A DNA stretch of 64,000 nucleotides, from the NCBI GenBank assembly GCA_963757335.1, contig CAVWRJ010000013.1, forward strand, positions 1 to 64,000, in the 5' to 3' direction. The position numbers and the translations under genes are program-made. This document shows positions 61,963-64,000 of this stretch, one piece after another. The DNA is from DASQPA01 sp963757335. Its GTDB lineage: Bacteria > Acidobacteriota > Thermoanaerobaculia > Multivoradales > UBA5704. The notes under the pieces were generated by a model. It ran no database searches, was not told where the DNA came from, and saw only the letters and a program-made list of their open reading frames with translations. Position 1 is the stretch's first letter, and every line of letters begins with the position of its first letter.

Positions 61963-62749
61963 ATGCTGTCGAAACGAGCCCTCCTCTTCGCCTCGGCGCT
62001 CCTCGCCGCCGTTGCGATCGTTCCGACCGCTCCGGCCGCTGCCTGGACCCCGGCAACCCAGGAGACGATCGCTCGCGAGGCGGCGCGGCTGGCCCCGCCG
62101 GACCTCGCCCGGCAGATCGCCCGCCACAAGGCCGACTACCAGGCCGGGGTGCAGGCGCCGTTCGGCGACACCGACGCCTCTCGGCACATGCGGAACCCGG
62201 ACGGGCAGGGGAGCCTGGACCGGGTGATCGCCGCCGAGGCCGAGGCGACCATCGCCGCCATCCGCGGCCACAAGCCGTTCGCCGAGGTCGTCCGCCGGAT
62301 GGGGACGGTGGCGCACTTCATGGCCGACGCCAACAACCCCCTCGCCACCTCCGGCGACGACCCCGAGGAGGGGCGCTACTTCGTCGACTTCCTGCGCTAC
62401 GCCCAGAGCGCCGAGCCGCGCTTCCCCCTCATCTTCTACGGCGCCTGGCCGTCCCTCAACACCCCCCGGGACTTAGACGCCCTCCTGGCCGAGACCTTCC
62501 GCCGCGGCCGCGAGCTCTACCCCGCGGTAGGGCGCGAGTACCGGCGGATCGGCTTCGCCTCGGGGCTCGGGGTCTTCGACGACCGCTCGACGCGCCTTCG
62601 GGGTGGCCTCGGTCGCCTGGAGCCATGCGGTGACCGACGCCGCCCTGGTGCTGCGCTATATTTGGCTCCGCGGCGGGCGGCGCCGACGACCGCTCGGGCT
62701 TAGCTCGACCGGCGGCCGCCTGATGCTGATCCCCCGTTCGCGGCACTGA
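61963..62749 (+). CDS. Secreted zinc phospholipase C / S1-P1-like fold protein (one frameshift)
   Basis: About 261 aa after correction. A signal peptide (LLFASALLAAVAIVPTAPAAA) is followed directly by Trp (WTPATQET), the mature N-terminal zinc ligand of phospholipase C/P1-nuclease folds. A metal-binding helix is MGTVAHFMADANNPL. An extra base near 62590 hides the end, which in the next frame reads AFGVASVAWSHAVTDAALVLRYIWL and stops at 62749. Substrate (phospholipid or nucleic acid) is not certain. Confidence 0.7.
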
Positions 62750-62786
62750 CCCTGCCCTTGCCGCTCCCTCTAAGGAGGCTCGACCC

Positions 62787-64000
62787 ATGCTGCCGGCACG
62801 CCGTGCGCTGATCTCCGTCTTCGACAAGCGGGGCCTGACCCACCTGGCCCGCGGCCTCACCCGGCTGGGGGTCGAGCTGGTCTCGACCGGCGGCACGCTC
62901 AAGTTCCTCCACGAGGAGGGGATCCCGGTGGTCGCGGTCTCCGCCGTCACCGGCTTCCCCGAGATCCTGGAGGGCCGGGTGAAGACCCTCCACCCACGCA
63001 TCCACGCCGGCATCCTCGCCCGCCGCTCGCTCGCCGGCCATGCCGCCGAGATCGCCGAGCACGGGATCGACCCCGATCGACCTGGTCGTCGTCAACCTCT
63101 ACCCCTTCCGCGAGACCGCCGCTTCCGGGGCCTCCGCGGAGCAGGTGATCGAGCAGATCGACGTCGGCGGACCGGCCATGCTGCGGGCGGCGGCCAAGAA
63201 CTTCGAGGGGGTGGGGGTGGTCGTCGACCCCGCCGACTACCCGGAGATCCTCGCCGCTTTGGAGGCCGGGCGCGGGGTCCTCCCGGAGCCCCTGAGGCGC
63301 CGGCTCGCCGCCAAGGCCTTCCACCACACCCAGACCTACGACGCCGCCATCGCCGAGTGGCTCACCCTGACGGACACGGCGGCTCCGGGGATGTCGGGGA
63401 CATCGGGGGCGCTCGGGGACATTGGAGCCCTTCCCCGCCCATCTCGGGCTGCGCCTGGAGCGCGAGCTCACCCCGCGCTACGGCGAGAACCCGCACCAGG
63501 CGGCGGCGGTCTACCGGACCGCCGCGGGCGACGGCGTCTTCGGCGGCTTCAGCCAGCTCGGGGGCAAGGAGCTCTCCTGGAACAACCTCCTGGACGCCGA
63601 CGCGGCCCGGAAGATGGCCGGGGCTCTTCGCCGAACCGGCGGTGGTGATCGTCAAGCACAACAACCCCTGCGGGGTGGGGCGCGGCGCCGACCTGGCGGC
63701 AGCCTACCGCCGGGCGGTGGCCACCGATCCGACCTCGGCCTTCGGCGGGATCGTCGCCCTCAACCGGCCGGCCGACTGCGCCTAGCCGAGGCGATGGCCG
63801 ACCTCTTCGTCGAGGTGCTCCTCGCCCCGGGGTTCGACGACGACGCCCTCGCCCGGCTCGGCCGCCAAAAAGGCCCTTCGGCTGCTCGAATGCCCGGTCT
63901 ACGCCCCCGGAGAGATCCGGGTACCTCCGAAATCGAGCTGCGCTCGGTCGACGGCGGCTTCCTCGCCCAGGCGGCCGACGCCCTGCCGGACGATCCCGCC
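62787..64000 (+). CDS. purH: Bifunctional IMP cyclohydrolase/AICAR formyltransferase (partial, many frameshifts)
   Basis: Last two steps of purine synthesis. ATG 62787 follows AAGGAGG. The N-terminal part reads RALISVFDKRGL, STGGTLKFL, GRVKTLHPRIHAGIL and VVVNLYPF; the second domain has RYGENPHQAA, LSWNNLLDADAA, VIVKHNNPCGVG and SAFGGIVALNRP. At least six one-base shifts occur (about 63074, 63425, 63625, 63778, 63870, 63930), and the gene runs off the window. Such density argues for poor consensus sequence here and not for decay. Confidence 0.92.

Overview
The window is about 64 kb of very GC-rich, gene-dense bacterial DNA. Two tandem secreted proteins with the von Willebrand factor A-related domain described from Acidobacteria (TIGR03436 type, 37222-40688) point to Acidobacteriota. 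Long TPR proteins, a TPR/sigma-54 regulator, DUF2330 and carboxypeptidase-regulatory-like secreted proteins would fit a Thermoanaerobaculia-like lineage. LpxH and a complete tripartite RND pump show a diderm envelope. No rRNA, tRNA, CRISPR array or prophage is visible.

Layout. 1-4.8 kb: the tail of an anti-sigma factor, an SDR, a membrane Zn-peptidase, and an acyl-CoA operon on the minus strand (AtuA large and small parts, a membrane protein, an enoyl-CoA hydratase). 4.9-10.6 kb: a plus-strand housekeeping run (MglA-like GTPase, nrdR, hsp20, lon, thiL). 10.6-17.7 kb: a double-HTH/AT-hook protein, free-Met-sulfoxide reductase, a sigma-54 activator, aroA and an MBL hydrolase. 17.8-22.6 kb: a small secreted peptide, a TPR protein, lpxH, an aldo/keto reductase, a 43-bp minisatellite and a Uma2-like nuclease gene. 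22.6-28.7 kb: RND efflux operon with promoter and candidate operator. 28.7-37.1 kb: DUF420, duplicated Rpn-type nuclease genes, plsC, a YeaQ-like protein, S1/P1 nuclease, esterase and the glyoxylate shunt (aceA-aceB). 37.2-47.8 kb: tandem VWA proteins, a MITE-like element, a 21-bp repeat array, smpB, DUF4390 plus an NtrY-type kinase, and secreted proteins. 47.8-49.3 kb: accessory patch with a two-gene unknown module, a broken Ser/Thr kinase and MazEF. 49.3-58.3 kb: lipoprotein, repeat-rich secreted protein, RnfD-like protein with two DUF2330 proteins, an ECF sigma/anti-sigma/Spy-like regulon and a VOC dioxygenase. 58.3-59.8 kb: repeat island with a second 21-bp array, a truncated gene and an IS200-like transposase between triple-hairpin repeats. 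59.8-64 kb: fused alpha/beta 2-oxoacid dehydrogenase E1, a Zn phospholipase C-like protein and partial purH.

How the genes work together. Operons are tightly packed, with repeated 4-bp stop/start overlaps: hsp20-lon, AtuA parts, RND pump, aceA-aceB, VWA pair, DUF4390-kinase, sigma/anti-sigma/Spy-like. Several genes lack a Shine-Dalgarno sequence and instead have a TANAAT-like box 6-9 nt before the start codon, which suggests leaderless mRNAs. The ECF sigma operon and the divergent Spy/LTXXQ gene share one promoter pattern (GTAACC-N17-C[T/G]..), so they probably form an autoregulated envelope-stress unit.

Caution: more than a dozen genes carry single-base frameshifts, mostly 1-nt insertions in GC-rich runs, with a cluster in purH near the window end. 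Most look like sequencing or assembly errors, so 'broken' genes here should not be taken as true pseudogenes without read-level checking. The most unusual features are the non-coding repeats: two (possibly three) arrays with about 21-bp period, a 245-bp inverted-repeat element abutting a stop codon, a 91-bp palindromic element with related copies, and the transposase-associated triple hairpins.
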